Both the position numbers and the translations under genes were made by a program. From JAJDAT01 sp964344185 (GTDB lineage Bacteria > Nitrospinota > Nitrospinia > Nitrospinales > JAJDAT01), in assembly GCA_964344185.1 (NCBI GenBank), contig CAYFMN010000019.1:30827-94826 (forward strand): a DNA stretch of 64,000 bases, read 5' to 3'. The stretch's first letter is position 1, and every line of letters starts with the position of its first letter. The notes below the pieces were generated by a model that was not told the origin of the DNA, did no database searches, and saw only the letters and a program-made list of their open reading frames with translations. Shown here piece after piece: positions 1-9,365 of this stretch.

Positions 1-97
1 TCGTCACGGATTGCGCTCTTTCAATGCATTCTAATATTAGCTTTAAAAATTGCAAACTAAAAGTGAAGATGGAAGCAGGGACTCGTTTTGGGCTTGA

Positions 98-1303
98 TTA
101 GTTTTTTCGTTTAAAAGAATTGATGTAATTACGTAGGCGAGGAGCAATCATTGGTTTTGATCGGCGGCTTCCTGGCCAGCGGTCTTTATATACAGGGCTT
201 CCAGATCGGATAGGACGGCGTGTTTCTTGGATTATGATTGTTTTGATGGGCTCGTTAAGTGGAGTCGATNNNNNNNNNNTGTTTGCTGTCTTAATATTTG
301 TTGCTGTTTCCATGTTTAGTTCTGCTTGCGGTTCCGGTTCGATTTCAACGCTAGCTATAGGTAGAGCTTCTTTTGGCGTTGGGACGATTCCTCTCGTGGA
401 GGCTATTTGAAACACAAAGTCGCCTTCGTCGAGATCTGGATCGCGTATCTTTCCGTATTGAGGAGTTTGTCCAGTTTCATAAACCATCACTTCTTTGTTC
501 AGATACATCCCTAGTTCTTCGCCAGTAACATAACCGTCGCTATTGAGGTCGCCTTGGCCTTCTATGGCTCTAATAAATAAAGGAGCAAATACGCTCCTGG
601 CTGGAACCGTTTCTCCTGCGCTTCCAGAGCTAATGAATTGACGCACCGGGCGCGCGGTCTTTTGAGATATATGTCCGGGAATTTTATTGAGAGCGCGGCT
701 TTTAAAAATTGTTCCAGAAAAGCAACTGTCAAACAAAAATAAGGCGTGCTTGGCTTCTATTTCTTTCGACCAGGTAATAATGCGGGTCATTGGAAGCGCG
801 CGTTTTAAAAATCCTATCTCGTCTTCGTTAGGATCTGGGGAGTCGGCGGGAACTAAATAACCTTTTTTACCGTTTTTACGAGAAAACCCATGCCCCGAAA
901 AGAAGAATAGAAGTTGGGATCGCTCCTGGTAGCCATATTTTTTTATGAAATCTTCAAACGCTTTTTGTAGCTCGTTCGCATTAGGATTCATCACTTTGGT
1001 AATGGTGAATCCTTGGTTTCGCAGCGATGATTCCAATTGTTCCAGTTCCTCAGGAATGCTCTTTAAATCTGGCCACGTAGAGTAATCGCTTACGCCGACA
1101 AGTAATGCATGACTTGATTTATATAAATCGATTAGTTCAGGCTTCGATTTTGTCGATACTATTTTTATTCCGCGATCTTCTCCCCTTGAGTTTGAATGGA
1201 ATAGGCAAATAAAGATTAAAAAGCTAAAACTAAAGATTATTTGTTTTTTGGTTTTCATGGGATTCGATTTTTTTATAATTTCAAAACGAAAAATGAGACG
1301 CAT
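98..1303 (-). CDS. Secreted caspase-like (peptidase C14) protein with EF-hand
   Basis: Caspase/metacaspase-fold cysteine peptidase, probably exported. The catalytic His is in FFFSGHGFSR (H138) and the catalytic Cys in LFLFDSCFSG (C194), the usual p20 order and spacing. Residues 252-263 (DLNSDGYVTGEE) form an EF-hand-type calcium loop, so Ca2+-dependent activity is plausible. A hydrophobic stretch at about residues 21-35 looks like a signal peptide. The ATG at 1303 has GAGAAG upstream; an alternative ATG at 1258 gives a more typical signal peptide. A 10-N gap falls in the C-terminal tail (after about residue 340), whose length is therefore uncertain. It lies 33 nt behind the CsgG-like gene on the same strand, so the two are probably co-transcribed. 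The substrate is unknown. Confidence 0.85.
   Translation of the reverse strand: MRLIFRFEIIKKSNPMKTKKQIIFSFSFLIFICLFHSNSRGEDRGIKIVSTKSKPELIDLYKSSHALLVGVSDYSTWPDLKSIPEELEQLESSLRNQGFTITKVMNPNANELQKAFEDFIKKYGYQERSQLLFFFSGHGFSRKNGKKGYLVPADSPDPNEDEIGFLKRALPMTRIITWSKEIEAKHALFLFDSCFSGTIFKSRALNKIPGHISQKTARPVRQFISSGSAGETVPARSVFAPLFIRAIEGQGDLNSDGYVTGEELGMYLNKEVMVYETGQTPQYGKIRDPDLDEGDFVFQIASTRGIVPTPKEALPIASVEIEPEPQAELNMETATNIKTANXXXXSTPLNEPIKTIIIQETRRPIRSGSPVYKDRWPGSRRSKPMIAPRLRNYINSFKRKN
270..279. other. Assembly gap (10 N)
   Basis: Ten undetermined bases inside the C-terminal tail of the caspase-like gene. The frame stays open across the gap as written, but ten is a conventional placeholder and the true length is unknown. 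Confidence 0.95.
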
Positions 1304-1336
1304 TTTTATGCTTCTCAGATTTCCACAAAATATTCC

Positions 1337-2275
1337 TTATTGAACCAGGATATAACCTTTTTTAACTTCGGTTCCTGTCTCCATAACGGCTTTGGAAAAT
1401 TTTTCTTTCACGCTTGTTACTCGCAGCGTTCCTACTTTGGTTTTTTCGTCGCCTAGGTTTTCTCCAGTATCTGGATCGATTAACTCCTCTCCAGGAGAAT
1501 AAACGTTAAAGACGTCTCCTTCAGAAACTCCGTTGCGCGAACCGAGATTTGAATAAACTGATTCATTTCCAACTTTGATGATTTTTCCGGTCAATGCAAT
1601 ATTTTCTAAATGAGCGACTATTTTTTGTACCGCTTTGTCAATGGCTTTTTGCGCTGTTTGGCCTAATGGAGTTTTTTCAAATCCTTCTGTGTCGAAGTTA
1701 AATCCGGCAAAATTAACGCCTAATGATAGGCCGCCGTCTTCAGATTTTTCTTCGACTCGGATAGAATCTAAAACTTGCCCGCTAGTTGTGTCTATAATTC
1801 TAAGAATAATGCCTACATGAGATTTAGTTGATTCGCCGCCAATTGAAAAACCTGCGAAGCCGATACCTGTGCCGGAAGAGCTAGTTTCCGTTTGAAATTC
1901 AGTGACGGTTCCTTTAATTAAGATTTGAGCGGGAACCAATTTACCGGTTTGGGCCGATTTTGAAACCGCGAAACGAGCGCTAGCGGCCAAATCTTGTTCT
2001 CCAATAATATCTTCTAATGTTTGTCGTTCAATAACGACAAACTTCCCGGACTCGACTAGTGCGTTATTTAATTGATCGGCAAGTCCTGTTCCCAAGTTTG
2101 CTTCCCCGGACCAGCCAGATCGGTTATCAAATCGAGAAACGGCGACAGTTTTTTTAAGTTGATCCGCAAAGGCTTTTGATGCCCAACTAATAAAGACGCT
2201 CACGAATATTAAAACAAAACAAAGATTCTTTAATTTACTAAATTGGTTGTTATTAGACGACTCAGACTTAAACAT
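1337..2275 (-). CDS. CsgG/HfaB-like outer-membrane assembly protein
   Basis: About 312 aa, CsgG family by the N-terminal pattern TVAVSRFDNRSG...GLADQLNNALVESGKFVVIERQ and a later GTVTEF segment. This fold builds the curli-type secretion pore or related envelope components. ATG at 2275 is chosen because AAGGAGAA lies at ideal distance; the longer frame to 2323 lacks a site. A hydrophobic segment at about residues 16-37 ending in SKAFA looks like a signal peptide with no obvious lipobox Cys, unlike canonical CsgG. A glycine-rich loop (SSSGTGIGFAGFSIGG) and a C-terminal beta-rich domain (SNLGSRNGVSEGDVFNVY) resemble the flagellar/FlgT-like CsgG relatives. No csgA/E/F homologue is nearby, so curli export is not implied. 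It leads the caspase-like gene. Confidence 0.75.
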   Translation of the reverse strand: MFKSESSNNNQFSKLKNLCFVLIFVSVFISWASKAFADQLKKTVAVSRFDNRSGWSGEANLGTGLADQLNNALVESGKFVVIERQTLEDIIGEQDLAASARFAVSKSAQTGKLVPAQILIKGTVTEFQTETSSSGTGIGFAGFSIGGESTKSHVGIILRIIDTTSGQVLDSIRVEEKSEDGGLSLGVNFAGFNFDTEGFEKTPLGQTAQKAIDKAVQKIVAHLENIALTGKIIKVGNESVYSNLGSRNGVSEGDVFNVYSPGEELIDPDTGENLGDEKTKVGTLRVTSVKEKFSKAVMETGTEVKKGYILVQ

Positions 2276-2567
2276 TTTTAATTCTCCTTGATAATAAAGA
2301 TTCGATAACCCCTTAAAAAGCAAAGCTCATGCCAGTTTTCAGAAGGAAATTTTTTTATGGGTATCGCGCCAAAAAACAATTATTTTCGAAAGCCGTTTGT
2401 CTGATAAAAAACCGAAGTATGGCTTTTGGAGAGGAGCAAAATTAGGTTAAAAAGGTATTTTTTTCCGTTTAATTAGATGTTCGGTTAACCAGATATGGAT
2501 ATATAATCAATTGAATTTATAAAACGCATGATTTTTGGCTAAATTTAACCGTCCTCAATATATTCGC

Positions 2568-4550
2568 ATGCAGCATTTACTTCAGGACCTTACTCTTCTT
2601 CTCTTGGTATCCCTTCCGATCAATATTTTTTTTCATCGTATAAAACTCCCTTCCATTATGGGGTTTTTGATAGCGGGTATTTTGATCGGTCCTAATTCTT
2701 TAGGATTAATTGGAGACCCGCGTACCGTGGAGGAATTAGCGGAAATTGGAGTCGTTTTGCTTTTATTTGTTGTGGGTTTAGAGTTTTCTATTGGAAGATT
2801 GCTCAAAAACCTTAAAACGGTAATTGGTTTTGCCAGTTTACAAATGCTATTGACCATTGCGGTCTTTTTCTTTGCTTTATGGAAAGGAGGGTTGCCGGCT
2901 AACCAAAGTTTGGTTTTTGGAATTTTAATAGCTCTCAGCAGCACTGCTATTGTGTTAAAGATCATGACAGATCGCGGAGAACTCAATTCATTACATGGCC
3001 GTATTTGCGTTGGCGCTTTGCTATTTCAAGATCTTTGTGTCGTTCCTTTGACAATACTCATTCCAATTCTCTCCGCTCCATCTGGAGATTACTCAGGAAG
3101 TCAATTGGGTTTAGCTTTTGCCAAATCTATTGCGGCGGTGGGCGCTATATTTATTTTCTCTAGATTACTCATTCCCAAAACTCTTGAGTTTATCGCGAAG
3201 ACTGGAAGTAAAGAACTGCTTACTTTAGCGGTGATTTTAATCGTTTTAGGGACGTGTTGGGCATCCGAAGTTTTAGGTTTGACCTTGGCTATGGGAGCTT
3301 TTATTGCAGGAATGATTCTGGCTGATTCGGAATACAACCATCAAATCATACTGGATATTTTGCCGGTTAAAGATTATTTCGCCGGTATTTTTTTCATCTC
3401 GGTGGGAATGCTTTTACAGGTCCAATTATTTTTTGATTCGTTTTTATTTCAATTAGGGTTAGCTATTGGTTTGATTTTTCTTAAAGCCGTACTTGGGTTT
3501 TTTGCGGCATGGATAGCGCGTTCGCCTCTAAGGATTTCGTTTATTGCTGGAATTCGATTAGCTCAAATTGGAGAATTTTCTCTTATCTTAGCCGATATGG
3601 CTTTAGATAACGGGTTCTTTTCGGATAAACAGCATCAACTGTTTCTAACCGTGTCAATACTTTCTATGCTTATAGCTCCAATGTTGGTGCGCGTTTCGAC
3701 AATTCTTTCTATTAAGTTATTTTCTCAAAACGCTAATGAAAACATGGACGAGCCTGGAGACGAAACGAAAAAGCTAACCGGACACGTTGTTATCGCCGGT
3801 TATGGAACCATTGGACAAAATTTATCGCGTGTTCTAAGAGAGATTAATATACCGTTTTTAATTTTGGATCTGGACGGCGAACGGGTAAAGCAAGCTTTAT
3901 CAAATGATATGAAAGTTTTGTTTGGAGATTCAACGCGAGAGGATACTTTAATAAGGGCCGGAATTAAAAGCGCTCGGATGATAGTTTTTTCCACTCCCGA
4001 TTTAGTTGCAATGCAGGAAGCGATTCGTTCTGCTAGAAAACTCAATCCTGGTTTGTATATTTTGGCGCGAACCCCGAACGCAACTCAGGTGGAAGAAATG
4101 ACGGAAGCGGGAGCTAATTTTGTGATTCCGGAAGAATTTGAAACTTACGTCGAAATATTTTCAAGAGTCCTAAAAGAGTTACACATTCCTAACAACGTTA
4201 TTGAACAACAAATAGAATTGATTCGTTTGGAAGGATATAGCATGTTGCGAGGGCTATCGTTAAATATGGAAGGATTGCAAAAGTTCTCAACTTATTTAGC
4301 CGCGAGCCTTACGGAGTCTTTTCAGGTAATGGACAATTCTTGGGCAAATCAGAAAACTTTAGGAGACATGAAGATTAAAGATAAGACGGGCGCCAGGCTT
4401 ATTGCTGTTGTAAGAAAAAATGATATTCATGCAAACCCTCCACAGGATTTTTCAATTCAATCAGGAGATATTCTCGTTCTATTCGGGAGACATATTCAAT
4501 TAGATAAATCTTTGGACCTGCTAGAGTTTGGACCTAAAGACGAGTCTTAG
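2568..4550 (+). CDS. CPA2 family K+/H+ antiporter with RCK domains (KefB/YbaL type)
   Basis: About 660 aa. Residues roughly 1-375 are a 12-13 helix sodium/proton-exchanger domain (motifs GFLIAGILIGP, ALSSTAIVLK, LGLTLAMGAFIAGM). A cytoplasmic RCK-N Rossmann domain follows with the nucleotide motif VVIAGYGTIGQN, then an RCK-C (TrkA-C) domain at the C-terminus (KTGARLIAVVRK, GDILVLFGRH). Such proteins move K+ or Na+ against protons and are gated by NAD(H), glutathione or nucleotides. ATG at 2568 fits the family start (QHLLQDLTLLLLVSLP); an upstream TTG at 2535 is possible. No quinone-oxidoreductase partner (KefF/G) is adjacent. A small dispersed repeat follows 34 bp after the stop. Confidence 0.9.
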   Translation: MQHLLQDLTLLLLVSLPINIFFHRIKLPSIMGFLIAGILIGPNSLGLIGDPRTVEELAEIGVVLLLFVVGLEFSIGRLLKNLKTVIGFASLQMLLTIAVFFFALWKGGLPANQSLVFGILIALSSTAIVLKIMTDRGELNSLHGRICVGALLFQDLCVVPLTILIPILSAPSGDYSGSQLGLAFAKSIAAVGAIFIFSRLLIPKTLEFIAKTGSKELLTLAVILIVLGTCWASEVLGLTLAMGAFIAGMILADSEYNHQIILDILPVKDYFAGIFFISVGMLLQVQLFFDSFLFQLGLAIGLIFLKAVLGFFAAWIARSPLRISFIAGIRLAQIGEFSLILADMALDNGFFSDKQHQLFLTVSILSMLIAPMLVRVSTILSIKLFSQNANENMDEPGDETKKLTGHVVIAGYGTIGQNLSRVLREINIPFLILDLDGERVKQALSNDMKVLFGDSTREDTLIRAGIKSARMIVFSTPDLVAMQEAIRSARKLNPGLYILARTPNATQVEEMTEAGANFVIPEEFETYVEIFSRVLKELHIPNNVIEQQIELIRLEGYSMLRGLSLNMEGLQKFSTYLAASLTESFQVMDNSWANQKTLGDMKIKDKTGARLIAVVRKNDIHANPPQDFSIQSGDILVLFGRHIQLDKSLDLLEFGPKDES

Positions 4551-4583
4551 CCTGATTGCCCATCGAAAGAATTTAAAATTAGA

Positions 4584-4688
4584 TTAAGGGAACCTCTAAA
4601 GATTCAAATTTGCCAAGAGTCTGACCTCTTAATAAGGGCCAGGCGATAGCAAACGGGCAAAAATGCCGACTGTTAGATGTCCTCTTAA
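4584..4688. repeat. Interspersed palindromic element, copy 1
   Basis: About 105 bp beginning TTAAGGGAACCTCTAA and ending TTAGATGTCCTCTTAA; the ends are imperfect inverted repeats of one another. Internally it has GCC...AGGGCCAGGCGATAGCAAAC, shared with the other copies listed here. Its last bases supply the TAA stop of the minus-strand spermidine-synthase-like gene (stop at 4685-4687), so the element sits exactly between two convergent genes, where it could act as a bidirectional terminator. Confidence 0.85.
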
Positions 4689-6883
4689 AAGAATTCCGAT
4701 AGGATACTAGAGTATCGGTCCGTCCAAGGTTTTGTTTTCTTCGGTTTTACGTCCCGCCATTGGAATTCTTTTAAAAGGGTAGAATACATTTCCACATCAG
4801 GAGTTATGGCAAACCAGGTTGAAGACTCTTTTTCAGGAGGGTTAACTTCCATGGCTATTTTGAGGCATGAGAAAAGATTGAGTTTTTGAGCCCCTGCGTA
4901 AAGTATTGGAACCATATCTATAAAACGATTAGACACATGAAAAATGATAACGCTTTTTGGTTTTAAAATTGTTAAATACTCGGAAATTGCCTCTTGAGTC
5001 ACTAAATGAACGGGAATTGAGCCGCTATTAAACACGTCGATAATTAAAGCGTCGTATTGTTCTTTTTCCGCTTTTCGCAAAGATAAGCGCGCGTCGCCGT
5101 ATATCAAGTTTATTTTTTCTTCTTTACCTTTTCCAAATCCAAAATATTGTTTTGCGATATGTCCCACTAGTGGATCTAATTCGTAAAAATCATATCGATC
5201 CTGAGGCCGTATATAATTTGCTAGAGAGCCTATACCCAAACCTACAACTGCAAATTCAGAAAAGTTCAATTGATTTTTACTTAAAAACTCGCCTATAGGA
5301 GAACTAGGATAATAGTAAGTAATTGGTTGGTATTTCTTTTTTGGATCTAAATATTGGGCGCCGTGCAAAGTCGCTCCATGCTGAAAAAAACGAAATTCAT
5401 TTCGTTCGAAGACTTTATAGATGCCGTAATAGTTTCTGTCTTGAAAAATTACTCGCTCTCGTAAGCTGATTTTTGAAAGAACAGGAGTGAGCAGTATAAC
5501 GCTTGCTAAGAAATACGAAACATGTTTATGCCGGTTATTCATCATATATAAAAGGATTACCGTGAAAATGATAAAGCCAACGGCGATTATTTGGCTTCGA
5601 ACATTTTGGAATTTATCCGCTTCTTCTGGGAGCAAGCTTAATAAAAGGATAAAGCCAGCCAACAGGTAGAAAATTTTTTTAATGCCGATTTCTTTTGATT
5701 TATAAATAAAGGTCATTGCTAGACTTCCTAGTAAAAAGGAAATCAAAGTTTCTACCATGTGGTCAAACAGTATCGGAACTAGCCAATTGATTAAAACTCC
5801 ACCGAGGAAACCTCCAGTTGCTATTGCAATATAAAACGTGGTCAATTGATTTGGAGAGTCGGGTTTCGATTCGTTTAATCGATAATGGCAAACTAAGCAA
5901 AAGAAAAAACAAATCGCTAAATAGACAAGAGGTTCAATAAAAATAGCCGCTGAGTAGATAGGCAGTTTGAACTTCAATATGACCATTACCAAATATTCAA
6001 ACAATGAATTTCCGGTTAATTTGAGAAAGAATAACAATATGCCCAGGAATACGACCAAATAAAATCGTTCCCTAATCCATTTAGGGCAATACGGAACCGC
6101 CTTAAACCCTAGAACGAAAGTAAAGAGATATAAGGCGAGTGGCGGTATCCATAATAATGGAGCTGGAGCTATTTCCATTGTGATTACATTTGTTATTGAT
6201 AAAAATAAAGCTGAAGGAGCGGCGCTGAGCAATAACCATTGCGCTAATTTGTTTTTTGAAGGAATGCTCCAAATTTGATTATGATTTTGTGTGTGAAGCG
6301 GAACGTACCGTAATAAAAATATTAAAATGATAGCGGCAAACCCGTACAGAATTGCCCAATGATTTAATTGTTGTGGTATATCAAAGTTTGGCTCAATAAG
6401 TACGGGGTAAGTAAAAAGCGCAATAAAAGCTCCAAGATTTGAGCTTGCAAATAGTAAATATGGATTAGTTTTCTCAGAGAGGTTAGAAGAAGCTAAATGT
6501 AATTGGGCATATACTGAAAGACCCGCTAAAACAAAAAATGGAATGCCTATAGTCAGGGTCAATAGCATAACGATTTCTATAACGGCTGGTAGCTGATAGG
6601 AAGGGTTTGCTAATCGATCCGCTTGAATGGGCAATAACAAAACGGATGCTCCCATTAAAAAACCTATCCATTTTGAAAAAGAGCTAATATTTAAAAAACG
6701 ATTTAATAAGTGAACGTGTAAATAACCTAGTAATAAAGCCCCTTGAAAAAAAACAACGCTAACTCCCCAAACTAAATAGCCTCCGCCAAACCCAGGGAGT
6801 ATGGATTTGCCTAGAATCAATTCAACTTGAAATAAAAGAAATGAAGCGAGGAAAACGAGAGTTTTAAAGAGGAGTATGAGCAT
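4685..6883 (-). CDS. Membrane protein fused to spermidine-synthase-like domain
   Basis: 732 aa. The first ~470 residues form about a dozen hydrophobic segments typical of the MFS-like membrane half of fused spermine/spermidine synthase proteins. The C-terminal ~260 residues are a Rossmann methyltransferase-like domain: FAVVGLGIGSLANY (nucleotide loop, ~545-556), YELDP (acidic residue after beta-2, ~567-571), YGDARLSLR (~595-603) and IIDVFNSGSIPVHLVTQEA (~614-632). Family members resemble polyamine aminopropyltransferases, but the polyamine-site motifs of true SpeE are not clear, so the product is unknown. The stop codon lies within a dispersed repeat, so the 3' end may have been set by its insertion. 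Cytoplasmic-membrane location is inferred. Confidence 0.8.
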   Translation of the reverse strand: MLILLFKTLVFLASFLLFQVELILGKSILPGFGGGYLVWGVSVVFFQGALLLGYLHVHLLNRFLNISSFSKWIGFLMGASVLLLPIQADRLANPSYQLPAVIEIVMLLTLTIGIPFFVLAGLSVYAQLHLASSNLSEKTNPYLLFASSNLGAFIALFTYPVLIEPNFDIPQQLNHWAILYGFAAIILIFLLRYVPLHTQNHNQIWSIPSKNKLAQWLLLSAAPSALFLSITNVITMEIAPAPLLWIPPLALYLFTFVLGFKAVPYCPKWIRERFYLVVFLGILLFFLKLTGNSLFEYLVMVILKFKLPIYSAAIFIEPLVYLAICFFFCLVCHYRLNESKPDSPNQLTTFYIAIATGGFLGGVLINWLVPILFDHMVETLISFLLGSLAMTFIYKSKEIGIKKIFYLLAGFILLLSLLPEEADKFQNVRSQIIAVGFIIFTVILLYMMNNRHKHVSYFLASVILLTPVLSKISLRERVIFQDRNYYGIYKVFERNEFRFFQHGATLHGAQYLDPKKKYQPITYYYPSSPIGEFLSKNQLNFSEFAVVGLGIGSLANYIRPQDRYDFYELDPLVGHIAKQYFGFGKGKEEKINLIYGDARLSLRKAEKEQYDALIIDVFNSGSIPVHLVTQEAISEYLTILKPKSVIIFHVSNRFIDMVPILYAGAQKLNLFSCLKIAMEVNPPEKESSTWFAITPDVEMYSTLLKEFQWRDVKPKKTKPWTDRYSSILSEFF

Positions 6884-6990
6884 ATATGGGACGAATAACG
6901 CTGCCAGTATTTTGAGTTCTATTTTTTTAAATACTTTGGTCGATTTTTTTCTTATAATCGGCTAAAGCATTCATCTACTAAAGAGGTCCT

Positions 6991-8283
6991 ATGACTGAGG
7001 TAGTTCCTTTTAAAGGATTATTATACGATCAAAGCAAGGTTGGTTTTTTGAAATTTGTAACGGCTCCGCCTTACGATGTAATACAGCCAGATTTGCAGGA
7101 AGAACTTTATCACAGGAATCCTTACAATGTCATTCGTTTGATATTAGGGAAGGAATATTCTGAAGACACAATTGAAGATAATAGATATACGAGATCCGCA
7201 AAATCTTTTAAAGATTGGGTGGATGACGAAATTTTTATAGAAGAAGAAAAACCTTGTTTTTACGGGTATAGTCAAGAATATGAAAGAGAAGGACAAACCA
7301 TAAAACGTATAGGTTTTTTTGCAAGAGTAAAGCTGGAGGAGTTTGATAAAGGAAATATTTGTCCTCATGAGTTTACCCTTGAGAAAGCAAAGAAAGATCG
7401 CTCTCAATTAATAAAGGCCTGTAGAGCTAACTTTAGCCCGATTTTTGGCCTTTTTTCAGATCCTTCTGGGAGTGTAGACGCTAAACTCGTAGAGTCCGAG
7501 AATGAAAATGAGATTGGAGTTGTAGAGCAACCTGGAGTTGTTCATAGGGTTTGGAAAATTGAAAGCCAAGAGAGTATAGAATTTTTGACTCAAGCGTTTC
7601 GCGAAAAGAAAATTTATATTGCGGACGGACATCATCGTTATGAAACCGCTTTAGCCTATAATAAGGAGCAAGGCGAAAACGATGATTCGGCTCACGTGAT
7701 GATGTTTCTGGCTAACCTGGATTCGGATTCTTTATCGGTTTTCCCAATCCATCGTATTGTAAAAAGCGCTAAGGATTTTAATTCTGAATCTTTCATTGCA
7801 GAGCTTGAACCTTATTTTGAGGTAGAACCGCTTTCTCCGAAAATTACGGCGGAAGAAATTACCAACCATTTAAAAGAGCTTCAAGGAGAGTCTAAAATTG
7901 CTTTTGTAGCTTATTTAAAAAGAAACAAATATTACTCTCTAATCGTAAAAAAGCCGGATGCGGTTATCCCTCTTCTTGAAAAAGACGAGCCGCCCGAACT
8001 CCAAATATTAGGCGTAGCGCAATTGCATGCCATTGCAATCAAAAAAATTCTTGGCGTGAATACGCGTCTCCCAGAAAGTCAACACAATATTACATATACT
8101 ATAGATATTCCAAATGCGATTGAGAGTATAGATGCGGGAGTCGGCGATGTTGCTTTTTTTCTCAACCCAACCCTACCGTCTCAAGTAAAAGAGTTGGCAG
8201 GCAAAGGGATTCGATTGCCCCAAAAAGCGACTTACTTTTATCCTAAGTTATTATCTGGTCTAGTCTTCAATAAGTTCTGTTAA
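6991..8283 (+). CDS. DUF1015 family protein
   Basis: 430 aa, a full-length DUF1015 protein. Family marks: VTAPPYDVIQ near the N-terminus, NPYNVIRLILG, and the strongly conserved YIADGHHRYETALAY in the middle. The ATG at 6991 follows AGAGG at good spacing. The family has no settled biochemical function that I can state. It is cytoplasmic (no signal or membrane segment) and overlaps engB by one base (TAATG), so the two are translationally coupled. Confidence 0.9.
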   Translation: MTEVVPFKGLLYDQSKVGFLKFVTAPPYDVIQPDLQEELYHRNPYNVIRLILGKEYSEDTIEDNRYTRSAKSFKDWVDDEIFIEEEKPCFYGYSQEYEREGQTIKRIGFFARVKLEEFDKGNICPHEFTLEKAKKDRSQLIKACRANFSPIFGLFSDPSGSVDAKLVESENENEIGVVEQPGVVHRVWKIESQESIEFLTQAFREKKIYIADGHHRYETALAYNKEQGENDDSAHVMMFLANLDSDSLSVFPIHRIVKSAKDFNSESFIAELEPYFEVEPLSPKITAEEITNHLKELQGESKIAFVAYLKRNKYYSLIVKKPDAVIPLLEKDEPPELQILGVAQLHAIAIKKILGVNTRLPESQHNITYTIDIPNAIESIDAGVGDVAFFLNPTLPSQVKELAGKGIRLPQKATYFYPKLLSGLVFNKFC

Positions 8284-8879
8284 TGAAAGTTGTCTCGGCA
8301 GAATTCATTACCAGCGCAGTGTCGGCAAGCAAATGCCCTAAGCAGAGATTGCCTGAATTTGCGTTTGCAGGTAAGTCTAACGTAGGTAAATCCTCCTTAA
8401 TTAATTGCCTGGTTAATAAGAAAAAACTCGTTAAAACCAGCGCGACTCCTGGAAAAACACAAATGATTAATTTTTTCAGGATTAACGACAAACTCCACTT
8501 TGCCGATCTGCCTGGTTATGGTTTTGCCAAAGTTCCAGAGTCTGTTCGTAAGAATTGGAATTTAATGGTAGAGGACTATGTGCAGAACAGGGAGAATTTA
8601 TTAGGAGTTGTTTTTATTGTAGATATTCGAAGAGGATTGACGGAGTTGGATTGGGGGCTGAAAAACTGGTTAACCGCTTATAATAAAGATTACATTTTGG
8701 TTGCGTCAAAGTGTGACAAATTAACGCGAAATGAAAAGAACAAGCAAATAAGCAAAATCCGAAAAGAATTGAAAGCGGAAGGAAATGACGACGTTCTTGC
8801 ATTCTCTAGTAAAACCAAAGACGGGAAAAAAGAACTTTGGGATTGGATTTTACGGAAAGCCGATTTAAAAAAAACTTAA
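8283..8879 (+). CDS. engB: Ribosome biogenesis GTPase YihA/EngB
   Basis: 198 aa, usual length for EngB. GTPase boxes are all present: G1 AGKSNVGKSS (about residues 29-38), G2 Thr in SATPGKTQ, G3 DLPGYG, G4 SKCDK and G5-like FSSKTKDG. EngB assists late assembly of the large ribosomal subunit and is usually essential. The start overlaps the DUF1015 stop by one base. A strong hairpin follows at 8886-8922, ending this two-gene unit. Confidence 0.95.
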   Translation: MKVVSAEFITSAVSASKCPKQRLPEFAFAGKSNVGKSSLINCLVNKKKLVKTSATPGKTQMINFFRINDKLHFADLPGYGFAKVPESVRKNWNLMVEDYVQNRENLLGVVFIVDIRRGLTELDWGLKNWLTAYNKDYILVASKCDKLTRNEKNKQISKIRKELKAEGNDDVLAFSSKTKDGKKELWDWILRKADLKKT

Positions 8880-8885
8880 TTTTCA

Positions 8886-8922
8886 GTCGGGAAAAAGAGT
8901 TGCTATAGACCCTTTTCCCCGA
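8886..8922. terminator. Bidirectional hairpin terminator
   Basis: GTCGGGAAAAAG pairs with CCTTTTCCCCGAC around a loop of about 12 nt. It lies between convergent engB (+) and the ferredoxin gene (-), so it can serve both. Confidence 0.65.
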
Positions 8923-8929
8923 CGATATA

Positions 8930-9256
8930 TTATCCCCAAAGAGCGTCGTCCATCACTAGCCGGTCGACTTTTTGTCCGTTGCCAATATGGGAGTCTAAGA
9001 TTTCGTCAACGTCTTCAGGCTTGACCTTGTTATACCAAACGCCGTCAGGATATACTATGATCATAGGTCCCATAGAACACGGGCCCAAACAAGAGGTGGT
9101 GGACATTATAGCTTTTTCAAATAATCCTTTGGATTCTATTCCCGCTTGCATTCTTTGCAAGACATCCATCGCTCCATTTTCGCCGCAGGAACCCCTTGGG
9201 TGCCCCGGAGGTCTTTGATTAGCGCATACTAGGATATGATATGCTGGTTTTGGCAT
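8930..9256 (-). CDS. Thioredoxin-like [2Fe-2S] ferredoxin
   Basis: 108 aa, single domain. Four cysteines (C11, C24, C56, C60) in the pattern C-x12-C-x31-C-x3-C, with LVCANQRPPGHPRGSCG and SCLGPCSMGPM, match the thioredoxin-like ferredoxin family (NuoE C-terminal fold). It would carry one electron in the cytoplasm; the redox partner is unknown. ATG at 9256 has a near-perfect AAGGAGG site. Apparently monocistronic, converging on engB. Confidence 0.9.
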   Translation of the reverse strand: MPKPAYHILVCANQRPPGHPRGSCGENGAMDVLQRMQAGIESKGLFEKAIMSTTSCLGPCSMGPMIIVYPDGVWYNKVKPEDVDEILDSHIGNGQKVDRLVMDDALWG

Positions 9257-9365
9257 GTAGCCTCCTTGTATCTAAAAAAAACTAATTTAATTGATTTGGA
9301 TGTTTTAAAAAGCTAACTGATTTATAAAATCTTTTCTTTTTAAAACCTAACCTTCCCACAAAAAT

